Shown here: piece by piece, positions 8,510-16,785 of the stretch
How the letters are laid out: the number at the start of each line of letters is the position of its first letter
Numbering within the stretch: the first letter of the stretch is position 1
Assembly (NCBI GenBank): GCA_964458275.1
Contig: CAYWIE010000002.1
Coordinates: 21,994-85,993 of the forward strand
DNA length: 64,000 nt
Origin: HGM04593 sp964458275
Lineage (GTDB): Bacteria > Bacteroidota > Bacteroidia > Bacteroidales > Bacteroidaceae
Direction of reading: 5' to 3'
Translations under genes and position numbers: made by a program
The notes under the pieces: generated by a model
Seen by the model: the letters and a program-made list of their open reading frames with translations, nothing else
Database searches by the model: none
Told to the model about the DNA's origin: nothing

Positions 8510-11017
8510 ATGATTGGAAACGACAGAATTATAAAAATCAATATCGAGGAAGAGATGCGTTCTTCCTATATTGATTACTCGATGTCGGTAATTGTTGCCC
8601 GTGCGCTACCCGATGTCCGTGATGGATTGAAGCCTGTACACCGCCGTATATTGTACGGAATGATGGAACTGGGAAACACAGCCGACAAACCTTATAAAAA
8701 ATCTGCCCGTACTGTCGGTGATGTGCTTGGTAAGTATCACCCCCACGGCGACTCATCGGTCTATATGGCACTTGTGCGTATGGCACAGAACTGGGTTATG
8801 CGCTATCCGCTCATTGACGGACAGGGTAACTTCGGTTCTATCGACGGCGACTCACCCGCAGCCATGCGTTATACCGAAGCGCGTCTGCGCAAAATCGGAG
8901 AAGACATGGCAGAGGACCTCTACAAAGAGACAGTGGACTTCATGCCCAACTATACAGCCGAGACAGAGGAACCCACAGTGCTGCCTACACGCATCCCCAA
9001 CCTTCTTATAAACGGTTCGTCAGGTATTGCGGTGGGTATGGCGACAAATATTCCTACACACAACTTGAGCGAGGTAATCGATGCGTGCGTGGCATACATC
9101 GACAATCCCGATATTGATGTAGCCGGACTTATGGAATATGTCAAGGCTCCCGACTTCCCCACAGGATGCGACATCTACGGACTTGCAGGAGTAAGAGAGG
9201 CATACGAGACTGGTCGTGGAAAGGTGGTAATGCGTGCCGTATGCGAAATAGAGCCGGGAGATTATCACGACAAGATTATCGTAACCGCAATTCCCTATAA
9301 TGTAAATAAGGAGGAACTCATCAAGGATATTGCCGCAATGGTCAACGAAAAGAAAATTGAGGGAATATCAAACATCAACGACGAGTCCGACCAGTCGGGT
9401 ATGCGCATTGTTATAGACGTAAAGCGCGACGCAAATGCCAATGTCCTTATAAACAAGCTTTATAAGATGAGTGCCTTGCAGACATCCTTCAGCGTAAACT
9501 GCATTGCACTTGTACACGGTAGCCCCCGTCTGCTCACTCTCAAGGACTGCATCAGCAACTTCATTGCCCATCGCCACGAAGTTGTAATACGTCGCACAAA
9601 GTACGATCTCCGCAAGGCAGAAGAGCGTGCCCACATACTCGAAGGACTCATCATTGCGTCGGACAACATCGACGAGGTAGTGCGCATCATACGTGCCGCT
9701 AAATCTCCCGCCGAGGCAAAACAAGGACTTATCGAACGTTTCTCGCTCAGCGAGATTCAGGCGAATGCCATTGTCGAGATGCGTCTGCGTCAACTCACAG
9801 GTCTCATGCAGGAACAGCTCCACGCCGAGTTTGATGAGATTCAGAAGAGAATCGAACATTACAAAGAGATTCTCTCAAACGAAGAGATTTGCAAGAAGGT
9901 CATCAAGGAAGAACTCATCGAGGTCAAGGAAAAGTACGGCGACGAGCGCCGTTGCCGCATAGAGTACAGCGCATCAGAAGACTTCAACCCCGAAGACTTC
10001 TATGCTGACGACGAAATGGTCATTACAATATCTCACCTCGGATACATCAAGCGTACTCCTCTTGCCGAATACCGTGCGCAGAACAGAGGCGGCGTAGGCT
10101 CACGAGGCAGCGACACCCGCGATTCCGACTTCATAGAACACATATATACGGCAACAATGCACAATACCATGATGTTCTTCACACAGCGCGGACGTTGCTA
10201 TTGGCTCAAGGTCTACGAACTTCCCGAAGGCAACAAGAACTCCAAAGGACGTGCCATACAGAACCTGCTCAACATCGCTGCCGATGACTCGCTCAATGCA
10301 ATCGTGCGCGTAAAGACACTTGCCGACAGCAACTTCATCAACAGCCACAACCTCATATTCTGTACCAAGCAGGGAGTCATAAAGAAAACCTCTCTCGAAC
10401 AGTATTCACGTCCCAGAGCAAACGGCATCAACGCTATTACCATCCGCGAGGACGACAGAGTAATTTCAGTAGCTCTCACCGATGGCGACAGCGACATCGT
10501 ACTTGCCAACCGCAAGGGCCGTGCAGTGCGCTTTAACGAAAGCACGGTACGCCCGATGGGACGTACAGCTACCGGTGTACGAGGCATGGCGCTTGACGAG
10601 GGCGACGAAGTAGTAGGCATGGTAGTGCTGAACAAAGAGAGCGACAAGAGCATTCTTGTCCTTTCCGAGCAAGGCTATGGCAAACGTTCGGCAAGCTGTG
10701 AATATCCAACTGTAAACCGTGGCTGCAAAGGTGTAAAGACAATAAACGTAACCGAAAAGACCGGTGCGCTTATAGCCATCATGGGCGTAACAAACGACAA
10801 CGACCTTATGGTTATAAACAAGTCGGGTATTGCAATCAGAACAGCCGTAGAGCAGATTCCTGTAATCGGACGTGCCACACAAGGTGTACGCATCATCGAC
10901 CTCAAGAAAAAGAACGACACAATCAGTTCTGTGTGCAAGGTTAGCCACGAGGTTGAGACCGAGAGCGAGAATACAGAAGACGCAATAACCACAGAAGAAA
11001 CACCTGCTAATGAATAA
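8510..11017 (+). CDS. gyrA: DNA gyrase subunit A
   Basis: GyrA cuts and rejoins DNA in the gyrase A2B2 complex that introduces negative supercoils. The 835 residues contain the quinolone-resistance region with HPHGDSSVYMALVRMAQ (Ser of the canonical position followed by Ser and Val) and the catalytic Tyr in AAMRYTEARL near residue 125. The C-terminal beta-pinwheel follows, with the GyrA-box-like repeats NRGGVGSRG near residue 526 and later blades. The tail is acidic (ESENTEDAITTEE). Like most GyrA orthologues of this phylum it is followed directly by a TPR protein gene. Confidence 0.97.
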   Translation: MIGNDRIIKINIEEEMRSSYIDYSMSVIVARALPDVRDGLKPVHRRILYGMMELGNTADKPYKKSARTVGDVLGKYHPHGDSSVYMALVRMAQNWVMRYPLIDGQGNFGSIDGDSPAAMRYTEARLRKIGEDMAEDLYKETVDFMPNYTAETEEPTVLPTRIPNLLINGSSGIAVGMATNIPTHNLSEVIDACVAYIDNPDIDVAGLMEYVKAPDFPTGCDIYGLAGVREAYETGRGKVVMRAVCEIEPGDYHDKIIVTAIPYNVNKEELIKDIAAMVNEKKIEGISNINDESDQSGMRIVIDVKRDANANVLINKLYKMSALQTSFSVNCIALVHGSPRLLTLKDCISNFIAHRHEVVIRRTKYDLRKAEERAHILEGLIIASDNIDEVVRIIRAAKSPAEAKQGLIERFSLSEIQANAIVEMRLRQLTGLMQEQLHAEFDEIQKRIEHYKEILSNEEICKKVIKEELIEVKEKYGDERRCRIEYSASEDFNPEDFYADDEMVITISHLGYIKRTPLAEYRAQNRGGVGSRGSDTRDSDFIEHIYTATMHNTMMFFTQRGRCYWLKVYELPEGNKNSKGRAIQNLLNIAADDSLNAIVRVKTLADSNFINSHNLIFCTKQGVIKKTSLEQYSRPRANGINAITIREDDRVISVALTDGDSDIVLANRKGRAVRFNESTVRPMGRTATGVRGMALDEGDEVVGMVVLNKESDKSILVLSEQGYGKRSASCEYPTVNRGCKGVKTINVTEKTGALIAIMGVTNDNDLMVINKSGIAIRTAVEQIPVIGRATQGVRIIDLKKKNDTISSVCKVSHEVETESENTEDAITTEETPANE

Positions 11018-11026
11018 GAAGCAGAA

Positions 11027-11041
11027 ACCGGCTTTGCCGGT
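11027..11041 (+). terminator. Small GC hairpin after gyrA
   Basis: The palindrome accggctttgccggt lies 9 bases after the gyrA stop without a T run. It may attenuate rather than stop transcription into the TPR gene. Confidence 0.35.
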
Positions 11042-11086
11042 GATAATTATAAACAGCTTATAACAATCTCATTAAATATTTTTAAT

Positions 11087-12358
11087 ATGAAAAAATTAGT
11101 TTTATCTTTCGCTTTGGTTCTGGCAGCAAGCATGGTTTCAGGACAACAGCTTACAAAAGAACAGATAAAAGCACAGAAAAAGGAGCGTAAAGCTCTTATG
11201 TTAAAAGCCAAAACTGCCGATAAAGCAATCGTGGCAGGTGATCACGCAGGCGCACTCAGCACCATTCAGGACGCGCTCAAAAGCCCCCTTACAAATGAGG
11301 ATGCATACGTATGGTATGTAGCTTGCAAGGCTAAGAAGGGTGTCATCGACGCAGAGAACTACAAACGTGCACAAGGACAGCCGTTCAATGCCGACCAGCT
11401 CTACAATTCGGCATACGACATTTTCGACTATCTCATCAAGTGCGACAAGTATGACAAGGCACCCAATGCAAAAGGCAAGGTGGCACCCAAATACTCAATG
11501 GATATTGTACAGATGATGTATGAGAACCGCAACCAGTTGTTTAATGGAGGTGCATACTTCTACAATGCCGAGAAGTACGACGATGCTTTCAAGCAGTTCG
11601 ACATGTTCCTCAAAACAGCTACACTTGAGCCGCTTGATACACTTCCTGCCGTAAAAGACAAGGAGTTGAATGCTAATGCTGCATACTACGCTGCACTTTG
11701 CGGTATGCAGACAGAAAACTACAAAAACGTACTTGCACACATCGACCTTGCAATGGAAGAGCCCTCTTTCAAAGAGAATGCCATGAAGTACAAGTCAATG
11801 GCATATGGACATCTTGGCGACTCTGTTGCATGGGCAAACACACTGAAGGACGGTGCAAGAACATTCCCTTCTAATCCTTATTTCTATCAGTGCCTTATTG
11901 CTTTCTACCAGTCAAAGAATCAGCCTGAGGAGATGACAAAATTTGCAGATGAGATGATTGCGTCAAATCCCGAAAATCCCTTGTTCTTCTTCGTGAAAGG
12001 TATGGTATTGCAGGAGAGCGGTAAAACAGCTGAAGCTGTTACATGGTACAAGAAGACATTGGAGAAGGACCCCAATTATGAGGGCGCACTTGCCAACCTC
12101 GGTATCTGCTACACAGTACTCGCACAGGAGTATAGCCAGAAGAATGCAAGCACAAATATAAGGGATAAAGCAAAAATCAAGAAAGACAAAGAGGTTATCA
12201 ACGGATACTTCAAAGAGGCGCTTCCTCTTTATGAGAAACTTCGTAAGTTGCAGCCTACAAAAACAGAATTGTGGATAACAGGTCTTTCAAACTGCTACTA
12301 CAATCTTAATATGGAGAAGGAACTTAAGGAGATTGAACAATATCTTCCCAAAGAATAA
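11087..12358 (+). CDS. Secreted tetratricopeptide-repeat protein
   Basis: The 423-residue product has a signal peptide (MKKLVLSFALVLAASMVSG, cleavage around residue 19-20) and is probably periplasmic. A Lys-rich segment follows (residues 22-45). The remainder is helical repeats of TPR type, clearest around NPLFFFVKGMVLQESGK and TAEAVTWYKKTLEKDPNYE near residue 320. TPR domains act as protein-binding scaffolds. No enzymatic motif is visible. It follows gyrA by about 70 bases and may be co-transcribed with it, an order I recall from other Bacteroides genomes. The partner is unknown. Confidence 0.85.
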   Translation: MKKLVLSFALVLAASMVSGQQLTKEQIKAQKKERKALMLKAKTADKAIVAGDHAGALSTIQDALKSPLTNEDAYVWYVACKAKKGVIDAENYKRAQGQPFNADQLYNSAYDIFDYLIKCDKYDKAPNAKGKVAPKYSMDIVQMMYENRNQLFNGGAYFYNAEKYDDAFKQFDMFLKTATLEPLDTLPAVKDKELNANAAYYAALCGMQTENYKNVLAHIDLAMEEPSFKENAMKYKSMAYGHLGDSVAWANTLKDGARTFPSNPYFYQCLIAFYQSKNQPEEMTKFADEMIASNPENPLFFFVKGMVLQESGKTAEAVTWYKKTLEKDPNYEGALANLGICYTVLAQEYSQKNASTNIRDKAKIKKDKEVINGYFKEALPLYEKLRKLQPTKTELWITGLSNCYYNLNMEKELKEIEQYLPKE

Positions 12359-12373
12359 GTTCTCAAAGTATTG

Positions 12374-12421
12374 TACAAGAATATGGGTACAGCCGATATC
12401 GGCTGTACCCATATTCTTGTA
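12374..12421. terminator. 48-bp perfect palindrome terminating TPR and DUF4251 genes
   Basis: Two perfect 24-bp arms meet without a loop around the centre gccgatatcggc. It sits between convergent genes. The T run is weak, so it may act as a bidirectional terminator or as a cruciform. Confidence 0.65.
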
Positions 12422-12491
12422 TATTTGTCAATGCAGACAAACATCCGTAGCCCTTTGTAGCTTTCATAGGCTTATATAGAGTCAAAAACGC

Positions 12492-12689
12492 TTATGGTCT
12501 GAACGACGGTGGTCTGACACCACCACCCGGAGGATTATTGCCGAACGGCGGTCGGGGAGGATTGCCGCCCGATGGTCCCCACATAGGCGGTCGGGGAGGG
12601 CGCGGCGGCAGAGGTCTTATCCCCGGACGCGGATAGGGTGGCCACGGTCGGGGAGGGAATATGCAAACAGGTGCAGAAGCATCAGGCAG
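12492..12689 (-). other. In-frame 65-codon Pro/Arg/Gly-rich extension behind the TGA of the DUF4251 gene
   Basis: After the TGA at 12690-12692 the same reading frame continues for 65 codons to TAA at 12492-12494. It begins LPDASAPVCIF and then runs through PPRPWPPYPRPG, PPRPPRPPMWGPSGG and NNPPGGGVRPP. The reiterated cctccccgaccg units and the protein-like composition argue that this was, or still is, translated as a tail of the preceding gene. It has no start codon or ribosome-binding site of its own. A nonsense mutation (for example TGG to TGA) or stop readthrough would explain it. Confidence 0.55.
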
Positions 12690-13307
12690 TCAGTAGCTCG
12701 GTTGCCCCTCGAAAATCCCCGCCGAATTATAAGGATAGAGATAGCCGTTGAACACCATCTTGTTGCCACTGTAATTCGCATTTACCGAAGCGCTCGCCTG
12801 ATTGGTGCCGGCAGTAAGAGTAAGATAGATGACCGCAGAGATTCCGCTGCCCTGAATAGAACAACTGTAGAATATATTCCCGTCATCGTCCTTCCCCATG
12901 CGTTCGCCCCACACGTTGCCCTCAAGCGTAACCCCTCCCAGCCCGTTGGGTGAACTGATGTTCATATTGTTGAAAGCCGTCTGCACGGTACCTTCACCTG
13001 CATTTACCGCAACATAGTTGGTGCTCGAAGTAACGAATCGCGTAATGCCGTTGTTGAATGTGATGTTCGATGCTTCCAGTGCCCACGAACCGCTTTCCAG
13101 AGCATTTACTGCCTGCGCAAATGCAACAGAATCCTCTTCGGCAATCTTTGCTCTTTCAGTTGCTCTCTTCTTTAATCTTTCGGCACGCCACGCGGCTTCG
13201 CGTTCTGCCTTACTCAACTTCTTTCTGTCCGTACCGCCTGTCTGTGCAAATGCAACAAACTGAAAACCGACCATCAAGGCGATGGCTGCAATTAAAAAAC
13301 GTCTCAT
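12690..13307 (-). CDS. DUF4251 family secreted protein
   Basis: This 205-residue Bacteroidetes protein starts with a signal peptide (MRRFLIAAIALMVGFQFVAFAQ). A basic, charged helix follows (KKLSKAEREAAWRAERLKKR). The DUF4251 beta-sandwich begins near residue 75 (SNITFNNGITRFVTSSTNYV) and includes NMNISSPNGLGGVTLEGNV. DUF4251 proteins are periplasmic or lipid-anchored and have no assigned function. The ORF ends at a TGA followed by C, a context known to be leaky in E. coli, after which the frame stays open for 65 more codons. Confidence 0.8.
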   Translation of the reverse strand: MRRFLIAAIALMVGFQFVAFAQTGGTDRKKLSKAEREAAWRAERLKKRATERAKIAEEDSVAFAQAVNALESGSWALEASNITFNNGITRFVTSSTNYVAVNAGEGTVQTAFNNMNISSPNGLGGVTLEGNVWGERMGKDDDGNIFYSCSIQGSGISAVIYLTLTAGTNQASASVNANYSGNKMVFNGYLYPYNSAGIFEGQPSY

Positions 13308-13430
13308 AATCAGATAAAATTAGTTTTATTTCTATAAAGCAAAAAGAGGGAACTATGTTTTATAACCAATGTTAATTTTCTGCCGGACAACATCTGTTCA
13401 TTCTGCTGAAATGCGAAATCTAATCCCATA

Positions 13431-13462
13431 TTTGATAATTACTAAATAAATTATTACCTTTG
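13431..13462 (+). promoter_or_regulatory. Bacteroidetes-type promoter of the GH43-like gene
   Basis: TTTG at 13431-13434 and TACCTTTG at 13455-13462 are separated by exactly 20 bases, matching the TTTG-N19/21-TAnnTTTG consensus. The ATG follows 21 bases later. Confidence 0.75.
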
Positions 13463-13483
13463 AACTTTATAAAATTATACAGT

Positions 13484-14518
13484 ATGAAAGCAACAAACAT
13501 ATATATATTGTTCTTCTTGTTTCTGCTTGCATCTTGCGGCACATCAACCACGAATAACGGGAATGGAGTATTGCGTACGGTAGACGGTGCTCCCGCGCGT
13601 ACAGTCTCCATAGATACAATGCAACTGAGAGACCCGTTTGTATACTTCGACAAGAAGGAGAATGTCTATTATATGACCGGCACCGGCGGCAACGTCTGGA
13701 CGAGCAAAAACCTCCGTTTGTGGGAGGGTCCATACAATGTATTGCAGCTCGACACGACCATGTGGATGGGCTCTAACCCCACAATCTGGGCACCTGAGAT
13801 TCATGAGTTCAACAAGAAATTCTATTACATGGCTACATTTACCCGCCCCGATGTTATAATAGACAAGGTAGCCGGGCGCGATATTCCTCGCCGTTCTTGC
13901 CAATTGTTTGTTGCCGACAACATAAAAGGTCCATACAAGCCGATACAGGCAGAGCGTCCTCTTCTGCGTGCCGACCAGCCCTCTTTGGATGCCACATTCT
14001 GTAGCGATGAGCTTGGTGCGGGGTATATAATCTACAGCCACGAATGGATACAGAATTGGGACGGCACAGTGCAGATAATCCGTCTGACCGATGATTTTGC
14101 CAAACAGATGGGTGAGCCTTTTGTGATGTTCACAGCATCCCAGAACCCGTGGTCGTCGGGCGTAGACAGTCTTGGAAACAAATCCTTCTGTCCGGTGATG
14201 GACGGTCCTTTCCTCTTCGACACAGACGGCGGAGAACTTGGAATGTTGTTCTCAACATACATCGACGGTGAATATGCAGTAGGAGTGGCATATACAGAGA
14301 AGAATCACGGGCTCAACGGTCCATGGCACATAGAGCCCCAGCCACTGCTGCGCGACAACAACGGACACCCTATGATGTTCAATACATTTGACGGTACGCT
14401 GGTGATGGCAGTTCACAAGGACACAGTCATAAACAACAAGCGCACAAGCGTTCCGCGATTCATAGAGATGGACGACCAGTTCGACAAACTTGTAATAAAG
14501 AGATATTATAAATTCTAA
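13484..14518 (+). CDS. Glycoside hydrolase family 43-like lipoprotein
   Basis: The 344-residue product begins with a lipoprotein signal (LFLLASC, Cys18 acylated), so it is anchored to a membrane, probably the outer one. The five-bladed propeller of GH43/62-type enzymes is suggested by MQLRDPFVYFDKKENVYYM, with the candidate base Asp at residue 50, and by TIWAPEIHEFNKKFYYMA and PSLDATFCSDELGAGYIIYS. Family enzymes split arabinosides or xylosides. The substrate cannot be read here. I chose the ATG at 13484, since the earlier TTG would hide the lipobox. nagB follows after 11 bases, so the two are probably co-transcribed. Confidence 0.85.
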   Translation: MKATNIYILFFLFLLASCGTSTTNNGNGVLRTVDGAPARTVSIDTMQLRDPFVYFDKKENVYYMTGTGGNVWTSKNLRLWEGPYNVLQLDTTMWMGSNPTIWAPEIHEFNKKFYYMATFTRPDVIIDKVAGRDIPRRSCQLFVADNIKGPYKPIQAERPLLRADQPSLDATFCSDELGAGYIIYSHEWIQNWDGTVQIIRLTDDFAKQMGEPFVMFTASQNPWSSGVDSLGNKSFCPVMDGPFLFDTDGGELGMLFSTYIDGEYAVGVAYTEKNHGLNGPWHIEPQPLLRDNNGHPMMFNTFDGTLVMAVHKDTVINNKRTSVPRFIEMDDQFDKLVIKRYYKF

Positions 14519-14529
14519 CTATTAATATT

Positions 14530-15342
14530 ATGCGTTTAATTATTGAACCCAACTATCAGCAGATTTCTGCTTGGGCAGCATCTTATGTTGCAAAAAAGAT
14601 TAACGAGTTCCAACCTACAGCCGAGAAGCCCTTTGTGCTTGGTCTTCCCACAGGTTCTACCCCTCTTGGCACATACAAAGAGCTTATCAATCTCTACAAT
14701 CAGGGAGTAGTAAGCTTCGAGAATGTTGTAACATTCAATATGGACGAGTATGTAGGTCTTCCTCAAGGCCACCCCGAAAGCTACCACTCATTCATGTGGA
14801 ACAACTTCTTCAACCACGTGAACATAAAGAAAGAGAATGTAAACATTCTCAATGGCAATGCCGATGATCTTGTTGCAGAGTGTGCACGTTACGAAGAGAA
14901 GATTGCTTCTTACGGCGGTATCCAGCTCTTCCTCGGAGGTATCGGTCCCGATGGACACATTGCCTTCAACGAGCCCGGTTCATCACTCACCTCACGTACA
15001 CGTCAGAAGACACTTACCACAGATACAATTATTGCAAACTCCCGTTTCTTCGACAACGACGTAAATAAAGTTCCCAAGACAGCCGTAACTGTAGGTGTAG
15101 GCACAGTAATGGATGCCAAAGAGGTACTTATCCTCGTTAACGGTCACAATAAGGCTCAGGCTCTCTATCATGCTGTTGAGGGCTGTGTGACACAGATGTG
15201 GACAATCAGCGTGCTCCAGCTCCACCAGCACGGCATCATCGTTTGCGATGACGCTGCTACAGCCGAACTTAAAGTAGGTACAGTAAATTACTTCAAGGAT
15301 ATTGAGAAAGACAATCTCGACCCTGCTTCTAACCTTAAGTAA
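14530..15342 (+). CDS. nagB: Glucosamine-6-phosphate deaminase (NagB)
   Basis: NagB converts glucosamine-6-phosphate to fructose-6-phosphate and ammonia, letting amino sugars enter glycolysis. The 270 residues carry the family blocks GLPTGSTPLGTYKELI (phosphate loop, near residue 38), FNMDEYVGL (catalytic Asp), GGIGPDGHIAFNEPGSS (catalytic His, near residue 136) and LVNGHNKAQAL. It sits in a probable operon with the GH43-like lipoprotein. A GH20 hexosaminidase that could supply GlcNAc is encoded 20 kb away. Confidence 0.97.
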   Translation: MRLIIEPNYQQISAWAASYVAKKINEFQPTAEKPFVLGLPTGSTPLGTYKELINLYNQGVVSFENVVTFNMDEYVGLPQGHPESYHSFMWNNFFNHVNIKKENVNILNGNADDLVAECARYEEKIASYGGIQLFLGGIGPDGHIAFNEPGSSLTSRTRQKTLTTDTIIANSRFFDNDVNKVPKTAVTVGVGTVMDAKEVLILVNGHNKAQALYHAVEGCVTQMWTISVLQLHQHGIIVCDDAATAELKVGTVNYFKDIEKDNLDPASNLK

Positions 15343-15367
15343 TAATTACGTTATACGTTATACATAA

Positions 15368-15399
15368 ATGCGCCAAGACTCATTTGAATCTTGGCGCAT
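15368..15399. terminator. Bidirectional terminator between nagB and the radical SAM gene
   Basis: Arms atgcgccaaga and tcttggcgcat enclose a 10-base loop between convergent genes. Confidence 0.75.
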
Positions 15400-15430
15400 C
15401 TCAATTTGGTTCAGTATTTAACTACAATCT

Positions 15431-16270
15431 CTATTTCCTGAATCTTTTCGTAACATTGGCATATCCGCATCGCTTGCATAGCGGTTCGATTGCCTTGTGG
15501 CGTGTAAATCCGTCGTAAATGGCTTTTGCTCTTGGTGAAGAGAGAATTTCGCTTAGTGATTGTGTATGGAGATTCCCTAATTTGACTGCTCCTGCGTGGT
15601 CGAGGCAACAAGGGACAACAGAGCCATCCACGAGTACACCTATTTGGTTGCGCAAGGCATAGCAAAAGGATTCGTTCACAGAGAGTTCTTCGCCTCCGGT
15701 GTCTGGCCATTCAAATATGGAATCCATCTCAAGATAGATGTTATCACATATCTTCCAACCATCGTAGCGTTCTTCCCATGGACGTTGCACATGCTCTGCA
15801 ATGAGATTGAGAATCGTCTCATTCTTGGAGTTGTATCCACCCTCGTTCCATAGTCTGAGAACAACTATTATCCCCTTTTTTGCAGCAGAAAGCGAAAATC
15901 TCATTACGTCGTGCATATATTCTCCAAGATTCTCCTTTGCATTGCCCTCTTGCGAGTGAAGCGATATCTGTATTTTATGCAAACCTGTCTCAATAAGGGC
16001 ATGTGCCTTTGAAAGCAATGTACCGTTGGTGGTAATGATGGGTATAAAACCTTTTTCGCGCGCAATAGTTATGAATTCTCCCACACGCGGGTGCAGGAGA
16101 GGTTCGCCCATAAGATGAAAATACAGAAAGTTGATTTCTCCCATGAGTTTATCTGTGAGAGTATTGAATTCATCAATAGTAAGATATGTCTTTCTTCTAT
16201 CCGTTTTTGGGCAGAACTGACAATTGAGATTACAAATGTTGGTTATTTCGAGGTAGCAGCGCGAAATCAT
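15431..16270 (-). CDS. Radical SAM protein with SPASM-type C-terminus
   Basis: The 279-residue product has the radical SAM cluster motif CxxxCxxC (Cys13, Cys17, Cys20 in NICNLNCQFC), the GE-like motif LMGEPLLHPRVGEF and a SPASM-like region with VLVDGSVVPCCLDHAG and ending PLCKRCGY. Such proteins usually carry auxiliary 4Fe-4S clusters and modify peptides or act as maturases. No precursor peptide or partner enzyme lies next to it, so the substrate is unknown. I chose the ATG at 16270, because the 20 codons further upstream come from the promoter region. A degenerate copy of the 85-bp repeat lies upstream. Confidence 0.85.
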   Translation of the reverse strand: MISRCYLEITNICNLNCQFCPKTDRRKTYLTIDEFNTLTDKLMGEINFLYFHLMGEPLLHPRVGEFITIAREKGFIPIITTNGTLLSKAHALIETGLHKIQISLHSQEGNAKENLGEYMHDVMRFSLSAAKKGIIVVLRLWNEGGYNSKNETILNLIAEHVQRPWEERYDGWKICDNIYLEMDSIFEWPDTGGEELSVNESFCYALRNQIGVLVDGSVVPCCLDHAGAVKLGNLHTQSLSEILSSPRAKAIYDGFTRHKAIEPLCKRCGYANVTKRFRK

Positions 16271-16350
16271 AAATACTTTTGCAGATTTTTCTATGCAAAT
16301 ATAGTGAAAGGTGAGAGGAGAATAAAACAAACTTGCTTGTTTTTAATCCC

Positions 16351-16452
16351 GAGCTGCATCGTATATTCGAATTTGTTTCAAATATATGAACAAACTTTCT
16401 GAGACCAAAAAATATCAAGCTCGCTTGAATGTTCTTACAGCGAGTACAGTCA
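16351..16452 (-). repeat. Diverged 85-bp repeat unit upstream of the radical SAM gene
   Basis: Read on the minus strand, it has actcgctgtaagaacattc, the palindrome caagcgagcttg, then gtttgttcatatatttg with a TATATTTG box. It matches units at 53.5-53.97 kb and 35.0 kb. The hairpin arms differ in base (caagcgagcttg here) but still pair. Confidence 0.7.
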
Positions 16453-16542
16453 ATATTTTTCGCTGTGAGCGCAGTTTATCCTTCTTGAACGTCATAGTTT
16501 AGATAGATATTACATTAAAATGTGTGAAAACAACGCAAAATG

Positions 16543-16574
16543 TTTGTAAGTTTTATAATTTTACTCTATTTTTG
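16543..16574 (+). promoter_or_regulatory. Promoter of the ADP-ribosylglycohydrolase gene
   Basis: TTTG (16543-16546) and TATTTTTG (16567-16574) are separated by exactly 20 bases. Transcription would start near 16582, so the transcript begins with the Nudix-regulator relic and then the glycohydrolase gene. Confidence 0.75.
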
Positions 16575-16622
16575 CGTAAAAATAACGCAGGTAAATATGA
16601 AGGAACAGAAATTTTGTTATGT

Positions 16623-16775
16623 CTCAACTTCTATAACGAGATGCTTAAACTCGGCTTACTATTGCTTGCAGAGCCGCGTCCGGCAAATGCTTCTCGCCGT
16701 ATGCCAAGCAAGTACCGCTTCAATGCCGAGAAGTATGCTGAACTGAAACAAAAGGGATTTAGATTGGAATTTTAA
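16623..16775 (+). pseudogene. C-terminal relic of an NrtR-like Nudix regulator
   Basis: About 50 codons, LNFYNEMLKLGLL through KYRFNAEKYAELKQKGFRLEF (given in two pieces: KYRFNAEKYAEL and KQKGFRLEF), resemble the last part of the winged-helix domain of NrtR-type Nudix proteins. In those, an NF..KML..GLL helix is followed by YRF..EKY..L..GF.FE. The Nudix domain and the rest of the DNA-binding domain are absent, and a promoter now lies where they should be. It stops 10 bases before the ADP-ribosylglycohydrolase start. The assignment rests on my recall of family patterns. Confidence 0.5.
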
Positions 16776-16785
16776 AAATTAAACA

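Noticed and set aside
12690..12692. TGA as selenocysteine or as tryptophan in a changed code
   Set aside because: No SECIS-like hairpin is evident behind it, and TGA serves as a normal stop in pth, corA and other genes here. Nonsense mutation or readthrough remains.
13484..15342. Polysaccharide-utilisation locus
   Set aside because: There is a GH43-like lipoprotein and nagB, and a GH20 enzyme farther on, but no SusC/SusD pair or hybrid two-component regulator.
16540..16746. 69-codon frame overlapping the Nudix-regulator relic
   Set aside because: It starts before the promoter, and its alternative frame gives low-complexity translated sequence. The other frame fits the winged-helix pattern better.
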